Positions 1 to 8,157 of a stretch of DNA of 64,000 nucleotides are shown here, in pieces. Position numbers and translations under genes: made by a program. The stretch spans positions 1 to 64,000 of the forward strand of contig NZ_JACDXV010000001.1 in NCBI RefSeq assembly GCF_015158295.1, given 5' to 3'. Within the stretch, counting starts at the first letter, position 1. Every line of letters begins with the position of its first letter. The DNA is from Devosia faecipullorum (lineage in GTDB: Bacteria; Pseudomonadota; Alphaproteobacteria; Rhizobiales; Devosiaceae). The notes under the pieces were generated by a model. The model was not told the DNA's origin. It saw only the letters and a program-made list of their open reading frames with translations, and did no database searches.

Positions 1-127
1 ACTATCTCGCCAATACCCTGTCCGCCATCCTCGACGGACACCCGCAAAGCGGCATCGAAGACCTCATGCCATGGCGCTTCAACCAGCCGTCAAGCCTCGC
101 CGCATAGGGCCAAGCCGTAGCGCTTAC
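1..127 (+). mobile_element. right end of an IS66-family insertion sequence (left part outside the window)
   Basis: The segment encodes an IS66 transposase C-terminus and then ends in the bases gtagcgcttac (117-127). The reverse complement of this starts GTAAGCG, the conserved tip of IS66-family terminal inverted repeats. The next eight bases, gagtggtc (128-135), would be one copy of the usual 8-bp target duplication; the other copy lies outside the window, so the insertion cannot be proven here. Confidence 0.7.
3..107 (+). CDS. IS66 family transposase, C-terminal fragment
   Basis: Frame 3 is open from the window edge to a TAG at 105-107 and gives the last 34 residues of a protein. The stretch contains YLANTL, then GHPQS, then IEDLMPW. 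This matches the C-terminal tail of IS66 TnpC transposases, where GHP-x-S and the acidic LLPW motif are conserved. The rest of the gene lies left of the window. The terminal inverted repeat follows 10 bases after the stop, as expected for the last gene of an IS66 element. Confidence 0.72.
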   Translation, partial: YLANTLSAILDGHPQSGIEDLMPWRFNQPSSLAA

Positions 128-379
128 GAGTGGTCCAAGGTGCGATACGCCGTCAATACGCATCTCGGCGAACTGATCCACTACGCGCACGGCATGGGCT
201 GGCCGTTGATAAGTGCTATCGTGGTCAATCAAAAGAACGTGGCCACCGGCCAGATGGAGCCGACCACGCTCAGAGGCTTTTCCGAAGCAGCGCGGGCGCT
301 GGACTACCCGGTCGAGGATGAGATGGATTTTCTGCGGAAAGAGCAGGAGCGTGTATTCGCGTGGGCGAATGGAAGTTAG
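128..379 (+). pseudogene. hypothetical protein, 5' end removed by the IS66 insertion
   Basis: The frame runs from inside the insertion sequence to a TAG at 377-379. Host-derived sequence starts after the IS end at 127 and has about 83 residues. It looks like a genuine folded domain: HLGELIHYA, PLISAIVV, then an acidic and aromatic C-terminus with FLRKEQERVFAWA. I recognise the general look of small conserved hypothetical proteins but cannot name a function. No native start is left. An ATG at 71 inside the IS could give an in-frame chimera, so residual expression is possible. Scored as a broken gene. Confidence 0.5.
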
Positions 380-496
380 TGATTTCGCAAGTAATGTGTC
401 GCGTCTATCGGTGATAGGTTCGACCAGCGGGGGCTGTGTCATCCAGTCCCCCTCATACGATATGCACCTCCTGCAAGCTCGCGTCGGCTGATCAGC

Positions 497-514
497 TGCA
501 ATTAATTGCATTTG
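497..514. repeat. 18-bp inverted repeat, copy 1, with a 14-bp palindromic core
   Basis: Positions 497-510 read tgcaattaattgca, a perfect palindrome. With four more bases (497-514) the segment is the reverse complement of 3452-3469 inside the integrase gene. It sits in the 217-bp gap between the broken gene at 128-379 and the XRE gene; the rest of that gap (380-596) shows no gene I can support. Confidence 0.45.
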
Positions 515-596
515 ATGTGAGGGCCGCTTCGAGTGCCCGTTCCAGAAGAGGTGCACGATTGATTGCGGATGGCCGGTAGTAACGGGACAGCCGTGA

Positions 597-839
597 CTAG
601 TCTGTGATCGCTACAAGTTCCTCGATGAGCGAATGCAGGTCAAGACCTATGATTTCTGCCAGTTCGATAAGCTCGACCAAATCCACCCGACGCTGGCCCG
701 TCTCTATGTTGGCGACGAACGGTTGGTGCCGACCAAGGCGTCTTGCCACCGTCAGTTGTGTTAGGCCCGCCTGCTTACGTGCCTCCGTTACCCGCTCAAC
801 GAGGCGCTGTTGTCGCGGGCTGCGGATCGTATCGGGCAT
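597..839 (-). CDS. XRE-family helix-turn-helix transcriptional regulator
   Basis: This 80-residue protein is almost entirely one Cro/C1-type DNA-binding domain. The helix-turn-helix is seen at about residues 22-55: KQAGLTQLTVARRLG, then the recognition helix with QPFVANIETGQRR, then VDLVELIELAEIIGLD. There is no extra sensor domain, so it is a minimal repressor, the kind often carried by integrative elements to hold excision genes off. Its target is not visible; the intergenic stretch 840-958 upstream is the natural place for an autoregulatory site. It points leftwards, away from the integrase cassette. Confidence 0.85.
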   Translation of the reverse strand: MPDTIRSPRQQRLVERVTEARKQAGLTQLTVARRLGRHQPFVANIETGQRRVDLVELIELAEIIGLDLHSLIEELVAITD

Positions 840-958
840 TGGACGCCGGAAGTTGGAGCAATCAACTTCTCGGCTAATGCGAAATTCAGATTATCCAATT
901 TTCGGATTTCGTGGCATGCTGGGCGCAAGTCGAAATCTCCGATGAGCCACTTGTTAAG

Positions 959-1495
959 ATGCGCAGTTTCGCTTCACGTCCAAATGCCTTGATTGGGTTT
1001 GCATTCGCGCTTGTTGCTACCCATTCGCAAATCGTTCTCGCACAGGCACCACAGGAAGTTGCCGGTTACGACAGCTTCGGATGCTCAAGCGTCACCGAGA
1101 TCCAGACCGCAGAGGCTATGGAGCTTCAGGGCGGCGACTGGACTATTGCGGATTGCGTCATGGTCCCCAGCGGATCGTGGGTAACGCCGATAACTGATCT
1201 GGGCGGCACCTACATGATGGCCGTGATCGGCATGTACGGTCAGGACATTCGAATGGTCGTGCGGCAGAACATTACGCAGAAGTCGTCCGTCTCGACCGAT
1301 CCGGGTGCTGCGTTTCTTCAGTGCTTCCGAGAGAGCGTCATGCTTGATACTGCCGTGGGAATGCCGAACCATAAGGCACAAGACTTCGCCATGGAAAACT
1401 GTTCGGCCAAGGTCCCTGCCAGTCTGAGCCCGAACGAAATCGAGGGGCTGATGGACATGGCCTATGGGTCAACGGATAGCATCGACGGTTACTGA
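959..1495 (+). CDS. secreted hypothetical protein
   Basis: The protein has 178 residues from the ATG at 959. This start is chosen because it begins a clear signal peptide: a basic MRSFASRPN, a hydrophobic core with LIGFAFALVA, and a likely signal peptidase I site after AQA at about residue 34. An upstream ATG at 911 would bury that signal. The mature part is acidic and has four cysteines, suggesting a periplasmic domain with disulfides. No known family is recognised. No strong ribosome binding site is visible. It lies inside the integrase-bearing element, so it is probable cargo. Confidence 0.6.
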   Translation: MRSFASRPNALIGFAFALVATHSQIVLAQAPQEVAGYDSFGCSSVTEIQTAEAMELQGGDWTIADCVMVPSGSWVTPITDLGGTYMMAVIGMYGQDIRMVVRQNITQKSSVSTDPGAAFLQCFRESVMLDTAVGMPNHKAQDFAMENCSAKVPASLSPNEIEGLMDMAYGSTDSIDGY

Positions 1496-1553
1496 TCTGG
1501 AGACCAAGGGCTGTACGATTTATGCGTAAAAACCGGAATAGCTCCAGAAGCCT

Positions 1554-1949
1554 TCATAGCCGGGGAACCGAGGTGATGATGCCCCTCACCACAACATCAT
1601 CGTCTGCGGTGATCTTGCACACTGCCTCAAACCGCTCACCGGGCATGTTGCGCTCCTCAAGGAACTGCGCAACCTGTGGCGCTTCTGCTTCGGTAGGTGG
1701 TTGGCACCAAGACCAAGCGTCGCGGAGGTAATTCGGCACCTCTTGGGGAAACCCAAAGTATCGCCGGGTCTCTTTCTCATTCGATATGTCCACTAAGATG
1801 CCCCGGAGCCCGTTCTTATACGACAGCGAGAATGCGCCTTCCGGCATTTCCGGGCGCGTATGATGGCCCGCCATATACCAGTCATAGGTGGCATAGCCGA
1901 CCCAGCCTAGCACCGCCACCACGACGATGCGCCCCACCCATTTCCACAT
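1554..1949 (-). CDS. membrane-anchored hypothetical protein
   Basis: This 131-residue protein starts with a single N-terminal membrane anchor (residues about 5-24, RIVVVAVLGWVGYATYDWY). A soluble domain follows, with the segments MPEGAFSLSYKNGLRGILVD, RRYFGFP and AWSWCQPP and two cysteines. The composition and even codon use argue for a real gene. I recall proteins of this look in Rhizobiales accessory DNA but know no function. It probably faces the periplasm. It is 319 bp from the Arc-like gene at 1969-2268 on the same strand, so a shared transcript is possible but not shown. Confidence 0.6.
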   Translation of the reverse strand: MWKWVGRIVVVAVLGWVGYATYDWYMAGHHTRPEMPEGAFSLSYKNGLRGILVDISNEKETRRYFGFPQEVPNYLRDAWSWCQPPTEAEAPQVAQFLEERNMPGERFEAVCKITADDDVVVRGIITSVPRL

Positions 1950-1968
1950 GTTCCGCCCCCAGAACGCC

Positions 1969-2268
1969 TTACTTCACTACTGTTGCTAGGTCTTTCTGTA
2001 CGCGACCGATCTGACTGCGCAGCTTGTCTAGCTCCTGCTCCAGCTTTGCCACACGCCCCCGGAGCCCGTCACTTTCTGCGCTAAGATCGATATCCAAGAT
2101 GCGCTGTTTCGCAAGGCGGGAACGCGCCTCTCCATCGATCCCGAAAGAAGCCTCTAACCGCGAGACAATTTCCCCGTTCAGTGAGCGATTGGCCGCGTTG
2201 GCAGCTTCTTCAATACTCACCTTGAGTGCGCCAGGCAGGCGTATTTTCATCTGTGCATCGTCGGTCAT
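1969..2268 (-). CDS. Arc-like ribbon-helix-helix DNA-binding protein with coiled-coil tail
   Basis: The N-terminal 45 residues are a ribbon-helix-helix domain of the Arc/Mnt kind: MKIRLPGALKVSIEEAANAANRSLNGEIVSRLEASF. The strand MKIRLP, the NRS turn and the NGEI helix are typical. Residues about 60-95 form a heptad-rich helix, likely a coiled coil for oligomerisation. The ATG at 2268 is preferred over a TTG at 2286, because the longer version would cover the palindrome at 2282-2292 and ATG 2268 has GGGA in front. It is divergent from a second Arc-like gene, and the two probably share operators. Confidence 0.75.
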   Translation of the reverse strand: MTDDAQMKIRLPGALKVSIEEAANAANRSLNGEIVSRLEASFGIDGEARSRLAKQRILDIDLSAESDGLRGRVAKLEQELDKLRSQIGRVQKDLATVVK

Positions 2269-2281
2269 GGTCCCATTGTGA

Positions 2282-2292
2282 ACCAATTTGGT
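2282..2292. promoter_or_regulatory. candidate operator 1 between divergent Arc-like genes
   Basis: accaatttggt is a perfect inverted repeat around one central base. Together with the base pairs before it, it contains the half-site GAACCA (2280-2285), which is repeated in the second palindrome 39 bp away. It lies directly upstream of the leftward Arc-like gene. Confidence 0.5.
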
Positions 2293-2318
2293 GTTGACCG
2301 CAATCTAGCTCTGGCATA

Positions 2319-2333
2319 GAACCAGAATGGTTC
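2319..2333. promoter_or_regulatory. candidate operator 2 between divergent Arc-like genes
   Basis: GAACCA-gaa-TGGTTC is a perfect 6+3+6 inverted repeat placed 24 bp before the start of the rightward Arc-like gene at 2357. Ribbon-helix-helix repressors bind as dimer pairs to such short repeats, so autoregulation of the integrase cassette from here is a reasonable inference. Confidence 0.55.
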
Positions 2334-2356
2334 AATAATGCACCAAGGAGCAATTG

Positions 2357-2548
2357 ATGATTACCGCTGCCAAACCGTTCGGCCTTCGCCTTCCCGACGA
2401 CATGAAAGCGTGGGTCGCCGCCCGTGCCGCTGACAATGGCAGGAGCATGAACAGCGAAATCGCCCAAATTCTCAAGGCACACATGACCGCAGAACAGCCC
2501 CGCAAGAAGGTGGTTCTTCGCAAGCCTGCAAAGGCAGGTGCGTTATGA
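2357..2548 (+). CDS. Arc-like ribbon-helix-helix DNA-binding protein
   Basis: A 63-residue protein made up of one ribbon-helix-helix domain: FGLRLPDDMKAWVAARAADN, then the GRSMNSEIAQILKAH helix pair, and a basic tail. The start at ATG 2357 has an excellent AAGGAG six bases before it. It opens a tight cassette: its stop overlaps the start of the next gene (ATGA at 2545-2548). It is probably the regulator of the excisionase and integrase downstream, acting on the palindromes at 2282-2333. This role is inferred from position only. Confidence 0.78.
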   Translation: MITAAKPFGLRLPDDMKAWVAARAADNGRSMNSEIAQILKAHMTAEQPRKKVVLRKPAKAGAL

Positions 2549-2814
2549 CTAAGCGTCAGGAAGCGGTTGAAGCCGCAACGGGCTTGATCCTTGAAGGCAT
2601 CGTTGAAGCGATGGAGGCAGGACTGTGCCGTTCTGACCGATCATATGAGGCCACAATGGATGACCATGGCTACGTCGATACGGTCACTGTGCTTGACGCA
2701 GTTGACGGCACTGCCGCCGCTTTTCTCCGTCAGGTCGGCTTGGATGAAGAGGGGTTTATGGCTGCAATCACGGCGGCGGAAGACTTCATCACCGATGCCA
2801 TGGCTGGTGCGTGA
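2545..2814 (+). CDS. small acidic hypothetical protein of the integrase cassette
   Basis: An 89-residue, strongly acidic protein rich in alanine. It is predicted mostly helical (EAVEAATGLILEGIVEAMEAG near the N-terminus, DEEGFMAAITAAEDFITDAM near the end). There is no recognisable domain. It is coupled by overlap on both sides: ATGA with the preceding repressor gene, and TGATG with the following excisionase-like gene. Such coupling means it is translated with them. Acidity and size would fit an antirepressor or DNA mimic, but nothing in the sequence proves this. Confidence 0.65.
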   Translation: MTKRQEAVEAATGLILEGIVEAMEAGLCRSDRSYEATMDDHGYVDTVTVLDAVDGTAAAFLRQVGLDEEGFMAAITAAEDFITDAMAGA

Positions 2815-3167
2815 TGGTGCTGGTGCTGAAAAAACCGAAGCAAGCGCCACCGCCCGATGATCCTGATGGGCCGCGCTACACCGCCAAGGAGGCCGCTGCC
2901 ATCCTTGGCATGTCGGTGAAGACCCTGATGAAGCACGTGAGCGAAGGCCGCTTGCGCTTCATCGGTAGCGGCACCGGCAAGGTTCGCCGCCACTACCGCT
3001 TCACCCAGAAGAACTTGACCACCTTCACCCAGAACCAAAAGGTCCGAAAGACCCCGATATGTCCGTCTTTACCGCCGCTAAAACACCCTTCTACCAGTAC
3101 GAGTTCCAAGTCCACCGTCGTGTCTTTCGCGGCTCTACAAAAGCCCGGTCCAAAAAAGAAGCTCTAG
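2814..3167 (+). CDS. MerR/AlpA-type helix-turn-helix protein, probable excisionase
   Basis: Residues about 20-70 form a winged-helix excisionase-type domain: RYTAKEAAAILGMSVKTLMKHVSEGRLRFIGSG, then basic residues and a final strand. The order of helix-turn-helix and wing, and the position just before an integrase, are typical of Xis/AlpA proteins that set recombination direction. The last 35 residues are low-complexity, rich in Ser, Thr and Lys, and are encoded entirely in the 109-bp overlap with the integrase, so they are probably not a folded part. ATG 2814 overlaps the preceding stop; GTG 2811 is an alternative. Confidence 0.72.
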   Translation: MVLVLKKPKQAPPPDDPDGPRYTAKEAAAILGMSVKTLMKHVSEGRLRFIGSGTGKVRRHYRFTQKNLTTFTQNQKVRKTPICPSLPPLKHPSTSTSSKSTVVSFAALQKPGPKKKL

Positions 3168-4201
3168 CGGTTGAGAAAGAGCTTAAAGCCAAAGCCCGTG
3201 CGGACATGGAACAGGAGAAGCGCACCGGCAACGGACCGCTCACCCTTGACCTTGCGGCGGGACGCTATTGGGAGGAAGTGGGCAAGCATCTTGCAAACAG
3301 CGGCACCACGTGGACCGATCTGGATCGGCTCATCAAGTTCTTCAGTGGCGACACTCGCCTAGACCAGATCACCGACCGTGAGGTTGCCGGGCTGGTGTCA
3401 TGGCGGCGGGGTCAGACTAAGCAAGGCAGGGCCAAGAAGGCGGACGGCACACAAATGCAATTAATTGCACCCGCAACCGTGAACAGGTCCACCACGGTGC
3501 TATTGAAGTCGCTGTTCACCCGTGCCCGCCGCACGTGGCGCTACCAGTTCCCAATGGAGCCGAACTGGAAAGATCACACCCTCAAGGAGCCGGAGGAGCG
3601 GGTCCGCTTCCTCAAGCAAGGCGAAGGGGAGAAGCTGGACGCCGCCGTCCGCGACGACTATGGCCCATGGTTCACTTTCTGCCGCCTCACCGGGCTTCGC
3701 CACAAGGAGACGCTGATCCGGTGGAAAGACGTGAACTGGTTTGCCAAGCGCATCACCACAATCGGCAAGGGCGGGCGCATAGTGTCCACGCCCATCACAC
3801 CGACCATCAAGGCTTTGCTGGAGCCGTTGATCGGCCATCACCCCGAGTTTGTTTTTACCTATGTTTGCAGGCGACCCGATACGCCCCACGCCAAGGCAGC
3901 AGGGCAGGTCAAGGGCCAGCGCTATCCCATCACTCCAGATGGAGCCAAGAGCCAGTGGCGGCGGATGAAGGCGCGGGCAGGGGTGGATGATTTCCGCTTC
4001 CACGACATACGCCATGACGTTGCCACCAAACTCCTGAAACAGACCGGAAACCTCCGGCTGGTCCAGAAGGCGCTCAACCATGCGGACATTGCCACCACCA
4101 CGAAATACGCGCACGTGATGGACGATGAACTGTCCGCTGCGCTTGAGACGCTGGCAAGTCCACAGAAAATCCCCCAGACCACCTTGAAGCAGGCGGGTTA
4201 A
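3059..4201 (+). CDS. tyrosine recombinase / phage-type integrase
   Basis: A 380-residue site-specific recombinase that would insert and excise the element at a tRNA gene. All catalytic residues of the family can be placed: Arg214 (TGLRHKE), Lys237 (IGKGGR), His315 and Arg318 (FHDIRHD), His341 (LNHAD) and the nucleophile Tyr350 (TTKYAHV). Residues about 60-160 form the SAM-like core-binding domain, and the basic N-terminus could bind arm sites. The C-terminal 30 residues are normal for the family. The first 109 bp overlap the excisionase-like gene. The stop lies 41 bp from the tRNA-Pro fragment, the classic int-att layout. The gene looks intact. Confidence 0.93.
   Translation: MSVFTAAKTPFYQYEFQVHRRVFRGSTKARSKKEALAVEKELKAKARADMEQEKRTGNGPLTLDLAAGRYWEEVGKHLANSGTTWTDLDRLIKFFSGDTRLDQITDREVAGLVSWRRGQTKQGRAKKADGTQMQLIAPATVNRSTTVLLKSLFTRARRTWRYQFPMEPNWKDHTLKEPEERVRFLKQGEGEKLDAAVRDDYGPWFTFCRLTGLRHKETLIRWKDVNWFAKRITTIGKGGRIVSTPITPTIKALLEPLIGHHPEFVFTYVCRRPDTPHAKAAGQVKGQRYPITPDGAKSQWRRMKARAGVDDFRFHDIRHDVATKLLKQTGNLRLVQKALNHADIATTTKYAHVMDDELSAALETLASPQKIPQTTLKQAG
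3452..3469. repeat. 18-bp inverted repeat, copy 2 (inside the integrase gene)
   Basis: caaatgcaattaattgca is the exact reverse complement of 497-514. Here it codes for the integrase residues around MQLIA (133-137), so the palindrome may be a coincidence of coding sequence or a second binding site within the element. Confidence 0.4.
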
Positions 4202-4242
4202 AATGCGACAGGACAATCCTAATTTCGGGGATGGCCGGGTTG

Positions 4243-4287
4243 CTGGGGGACAAAGGGTCGTCGGTTCAAATCCGGCCGCTCCGACCA
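4243..4287 (+). repeat. attachment site: 3' fragment of tRNA-Pro(GGG)
   Basis: The 45 bases match the 3' part of a tRNA: anticodon loop with GGG, the 3' side of the anticodon stem (ACAAA), the variable loop, a complete T arm (GTCGG, loop TTCAAAT, CCGGC), the acceptor strand CGCTCCG with discriminator A, and CCA. The bases before 4243 do not pair as a 5' half, so this is not a full tRNA. The CGCTCCGACCA end and GGG anticodon fit tRNA-Pro. It lies 41 bp downstream of the integrase and is best read as the element's attachment site; the intact gene must lie to the left of the window. Confidence 0.82.
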
Positions 4288-4647
4288 TTAACTCATTGAA
4301 ATCATTTATTTTATAGCCTCTTTGCCGCTCGGGTGCGAGCCTGAGAGGAAGTTCGCCTCCAGGCCTCCAAGAGGGCCTGTTGCTCCGGAAAAATCCTGTT
4401 CTGATTTCTCGCGCAAGCTATACGAGATTGGATGCTGGCGCGCGCGAGGGGCGACATCTTCAGCACCCTCGATAATTTGGCCGAGCACTTCAAATTGATG
4501 AAAAAGCGAGCCGCTTGGCCGCGGGGGCGAAGCACGCGCAAGTCGATATGCGAATGCATAACTTGCGAGTTTCAGGCCTGCCGATGCAGTCTTCCTGTTG
4601 CCTTTATCCCGACATCGAAAGGACTGCTTCAGACCTCTGCGAGGCGG
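4288..4647. other. 360-bp stretch without a supported gene
   Basis: Between the attachment site and the next gene I see no convincing coding region. Short open frames exist on both strands (for example 4311-4559 on the minus strand) but they have no ribosome binding site and no recognisable domain. This is the place where the older element adjoins the younger one. Confidence 0.4.
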
Positions 4648-5196
4648 CTATTTGCCGGAGATATCCAGCACTCCGTTGACATAGTCGATTTTCGGGCGGC
4701 GGAAGCCCATCGCAATCCAGGCCGCGATCAGACGAACAAAAAACGTTGGAGAGTGAGACTTCAGGTTGGGCACATCGTTTGGTAGTTTCGACGGGTCGTC
4801 GAGATCACCCGCCATTGTTCGCATCTGAAGCGGTGGCAAAGTGTTTTCTGGCCAAAGTACGCTGTAGAGATCGATCCAGTGGCCCTCGGTAAAATCGAGG
4901 AACATAGGTGTGTTGCAGCAGGTCGCAACTACCCGCCGCGTCTTCGTCTGGTCAGTAAGCCGATGCTCTCGGAGATGGTCAGAGCCATCGACACATCGGA
5001 CGCGATCTTTTCGGTACATCTCCGTCCGTGTCCCGCCCGATGGCTCACATAGTTTCTTCGCGCCCGGCAATCGCTCAAACGTTGTTGCGGCGGATCGGCA
5101 TGATGTGCACAGACATTCAGTGCTCATGATGGGAGAGCCGTCGGCCTCCATCTCAACGGCGCCGCAGGAGCAAGACAGTTTTGTGACCTTGGACAT
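4648..5196 (-). CDS. GFA-like zinc-binding protein (DUF6151 type)
   Basis: A 182-residue protein with the cysteine pattern of the glutathione-dependent formaldehyde-activating (GFA) fold: CSCG near residue 8, ECLCTSC near residue 28, and CCNTP near residue 95. These cysteines would hold structural and labile zinc. The second half, LIAAWIAMGFRRPKIDY, is typical of the longer DUF6151-like members. The ATG at 5196 is chosen because homologous sequence begins there with MSKVTKLSCSCG; a longer reading to 5397 adds an unlikely basic stretch. Substrate unknown. It lies alone within the older element. Confidence 0.72.
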   Translation of the reverse strand: MSKVTKLSCSCGAVEMEADGSPIMSTECLCTSCRSAATTFERLPGAKKLCEPSGGTRTEMYRKDRVRCVDGSDHLREHRLTDQTKTRRVVATCCNTPMFLDFTEGHWIDLYSVLWPENTLPPLQMRTMAGDLDDPSKLPNDVPNLKSHSPTFFVRLIAAWIAMGFRRPKIDYVNGVLDISGK

Positions 5197-5580
5197 GAGT
5201 CTGCTCCAGTTTGTTCCGACATACACTAGGTGAAACGGCGAATGCGGCCAAGCAGGCCCACACCTCGTCTCTGTTGTGACAAGGCAATGGGTTCGCCCGT
5301 AGCTGGCAATAGAAGCCCGAAATCGGTATCGCGATGGGGCGTGCCGAGCAGCGGCAGGGGCAGCGTAGAGCCGGGCAGGGGATGGTCGATCGATCATTGG
5401 GCACGTCGCAAACCATCGTCGGCGTGGGTGGAGATCGACAGCTCGTCAGTTTCCTATGCCTCATGTCACCAGTTCCATTCCCGACGGAGCGGCTCCAATC
5501 TTCTGGTGGATGTTGATTGACCGTTAGGATTGCGCGGCTAATGGGTGGGGTTCCGCGTATCGCTGATTGAGGCATTCCGG
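5197..5580. other. 384-bp divergent intergenic region
   Basis: The region separates the GFA-like gene and the diguanylate cyclase and must hold both promoters. Overlapping open frames on both strands here show no domain or ribosome binding site, and I do not support a gene. Confidence 0.4.
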
Positions 5581-6738
5581 ATGGGCTTAGTCATACCCGC
5601 CTTGTTTTTAATTTTCGCTGCAACGTTCGGCGGGCTGTCACTCAAATTTGCAGGCTTGGTCCATCTACGGCACATCGGGCTTGCGTTTCTGATGTGCGGT
5701 TTTGGTATTTTTGTGCAGGCGGCCTGGTGGCCATCTCATTTTCAGGCGAACGCGATCATTGCCACGGCGTCATACCTAGTCGGTGCTCAATGTCTTGCGG
5801 AGGCGCTGTCTCGGCGCTCTGCCCGCTCACTTGGTCCTGTTTTTCATGTTGCGGCATTCTTTGTTCCGATGCTTGCGACAGTCGTCTGTCTGTTCGCAAT
5901 CCCCAGTGTAATAGCGCGCGTGTACATCCTGAATTTCAGCTTTGGTTCGATCCTGCTGTTTGCAGCATGGCGAAACCGTCAGCTCCTCAACGGTAGCGGT
6001 GCAGACAAAATTTTGCTGTGGACCATAGTCCTGGTGGGCGCACACTTCTTCCCGCGCACACTGCTAACTGCATCTACGTTCCAGAGCTCGACCGACGGTG
6101 GATATGGTGGCTCCACGTTTTGGCTGGTCCTTCAGTATTCTATAACGCTGCTGGCTGCCGCCGGGGCCGTTTCGATGTTGGTCGTGACCGGCGCGGATAT
6201 TGTCGCTTCTCTGAAGCGGGAGCGAGACACTGACGCGCTTACAGGTCTGTTGAATCGCCGAGGCCTGGAACTGCAGGTCGACGAACTATCGAAAACGCCC
6301 GTTGGGGGGCGGTCGGTTATCCTGGCCGATTTGGATAACTTCAAGGCGATCAACGACACTTGGGGGCATTCCGTAGGCGACGAAGTCCTGAAGGAAATCA
6401 GCGAACGGATCGATCAAGTAACACGCAAAGGAGACATCGTTGCCCGCATTGGTGGCGAGGAATTTGTATTCGTCATCACTGCCTCCTTGGCCGAGGCGGC
6501 TCTGTTTGCGGAGCGGGTTCGGTCGGCCATTGAGAGCCGCCCCATTGAGACTTTGGAAGGAAGTCTGGAAATGACCACCAGCTTGGGTGTGTCCGCCTAT
6601 GGAGCGCATGATAGTTTCTGGGACGTTGTCAAAAACGCAGACGCCGCGCTCTATTCAGCGAAGAGGGCCGGCCGCAATACAACACGCGTGCACGGAAGCG
6701 TTGCTCTCGAAGCCGCAGGCCCGACGGGTGTCATCTAA
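5581..6738 (+). CDS. membrane-bound diguanylate cyclase (GGDEF domain)
   Basis: Makes cyclic di-GMP from two GTP. The N-terminal half (about 210 residues) has six or seven hydrophobic segments forming an integral membrane sensor of unknown ligand. The C-terminal half is a complete GGDEF domain: DALTGLLNRRGLE, then DLDNFKAINDTWGHSVGDEVL, then the active-site loop RIGGEEFVF, and the ending ADAALYSAKRAGRN. The intact GGEEF suggests real activity. No RxxD inhibitory site is evident five residues before the motif. ATG 5581 is preferred since GAGG lies eight bases before it; a GTG at 5545 is in frame. Cargo of the older element. Confidence 0.88.
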   Translation: MGLVIPALFLIFAATFGGLSLKFAGLVHLRHIGLAFLMCGFGIFVQAAWWPSHFQANAIIATASYLVGAQCLAEALSRRSARSLGPVFHVAAFFVPMLATVVCLFAIPSVIARVYILNFSFGSILLFAAWRNRQLLNGSGADKILLWTIVLVGAHFFPRTLLTASTFQSSTDGGYGGSTFWLVLQYSITLLAAAGAVSMLVVTGADIVASLKRERDTDALTGLLNRRGLELQVDELSKTPVGGRSVILADLDNFKAINDTWGHSVGDEVLKEISERIDQVTRKGDIVARIGGEEFVFVITASLAEAALFAERVRSAIESRPIETLEGSLEMTTSLGVSAYGAHDSFWDVVKNADAALYSAKRAGRNTTRVHGSVALEAAGPTGVI

Positions 6739-6859
6739 CCCCAATCCACCCATTGGAACAACAACGAGGGGGCGCTGCAGTTGACAGCCGGTGCCGCATT
6801 GTCACCAAGAAGTGGTGGTCTGGATCGTGTTGATGACCACAACTGAAATGCTTGCGTCT

Positions 6860-7372
6860 ATGAAACGTCCTCACCTGGCCGCCTGTGCCACCTTCCTGTT
6901 TATGTTGGCCGGCGTTGTGCAGGCACAGGAAAGGCGGCCAGATCCAGTCAGGTTGCAGGGTCATGTCGAACAGGGCCAGCATATAGCCACAGCGACGGAC
7001 CGGAACAGCGGGAACGTCCTGCGTGCGGGTTGCACGCAGGGGATGCTTGGTCTGAACGTCACATATGGCAAGGATAGCCCGATAAGTGGTGACGTTGCGT
7101 TCATCTTCCAGACGAAAGGCGGCGATATCGTTGCGACCGGTGTAAGCCTGCATCACAAGGGTGTGGCCGCAACGCGGGCCGGCGAGGCCAACCACACGAA
7201 CCTCGCCAAGGCCTTTCAGGAGATTGTAAGCCTTGGCGCGAAGGAGACGATGGTTGTCAGGATCAACCTGGTCGACGGCGCCCGATCCTCCAATATCGGC
7301 CAGTTTGATATTTCTGGCTCGGGGTCGACCCGAGCGATGCGGCCGGTCCTGCAGGAATGCGGTCTAACCTGA
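6860..7372 (+). CDS. secreted hypothetical protein
   Basis: About 170 residues from ATG 6860, chosen because a signal peptide begins there: MKRPHLAACATFLFMLAGVVQA with cleavage before QE. In-frame ATGs lie upstream (6791, 6833, 6851), so the start is uncertain. The mature part is beta-rich, with two cysteines, and a pattern such as GCTQGMLGLNVTYGKD and MVVRINLVDG that suggests a small periplasmic beta-sandwich. No family is recognised. It lies 121 bp after the diguanylate cyclase on the same strand, without evidence of a shared promoter. Confidence 0.55.
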   Translation: MKRPHLAACATFLFMLAGVVQAQERRPDPVRLQGHVEQGQHIATATDRNSGNVLRAGCTQGMLGLNVTYGKDSPISGDVAFIFQTKGGDIVATGVSLHHKGVAATRAGEANHTNLAKAFQEIVSLGAKETMVVRINLVDGARSSNIGQFDISGSGSTRAMRPVLQECGLT

Positions 7373-7408
7373 ATGGTGTTAGCCGCCGGGTAATGCGCCC
7401 CTTTGATC

Positions 7409-8083
<675 letters not shown>

Positions 8084-8157
8084 TCAGCGCCCAGCGACAC
8101 TTTGTCTGGCGGATCGATCCTATGCGTAGAGAGACCGAAAGGTTCGAGGCAAGGTTC

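Noticed and set aside
2..556. 184-residue minus-strand open frame
   Set aside because: It crosses the IS66 end and the broken gene, has no domain, and is the shadow of the plus-strand frames.
4243..4287. Complete tRNA gene after the integrase
   Set aside because: Only the 3' half folds; the bases before the anticodon loop do not pair with the stem or form a D arm.
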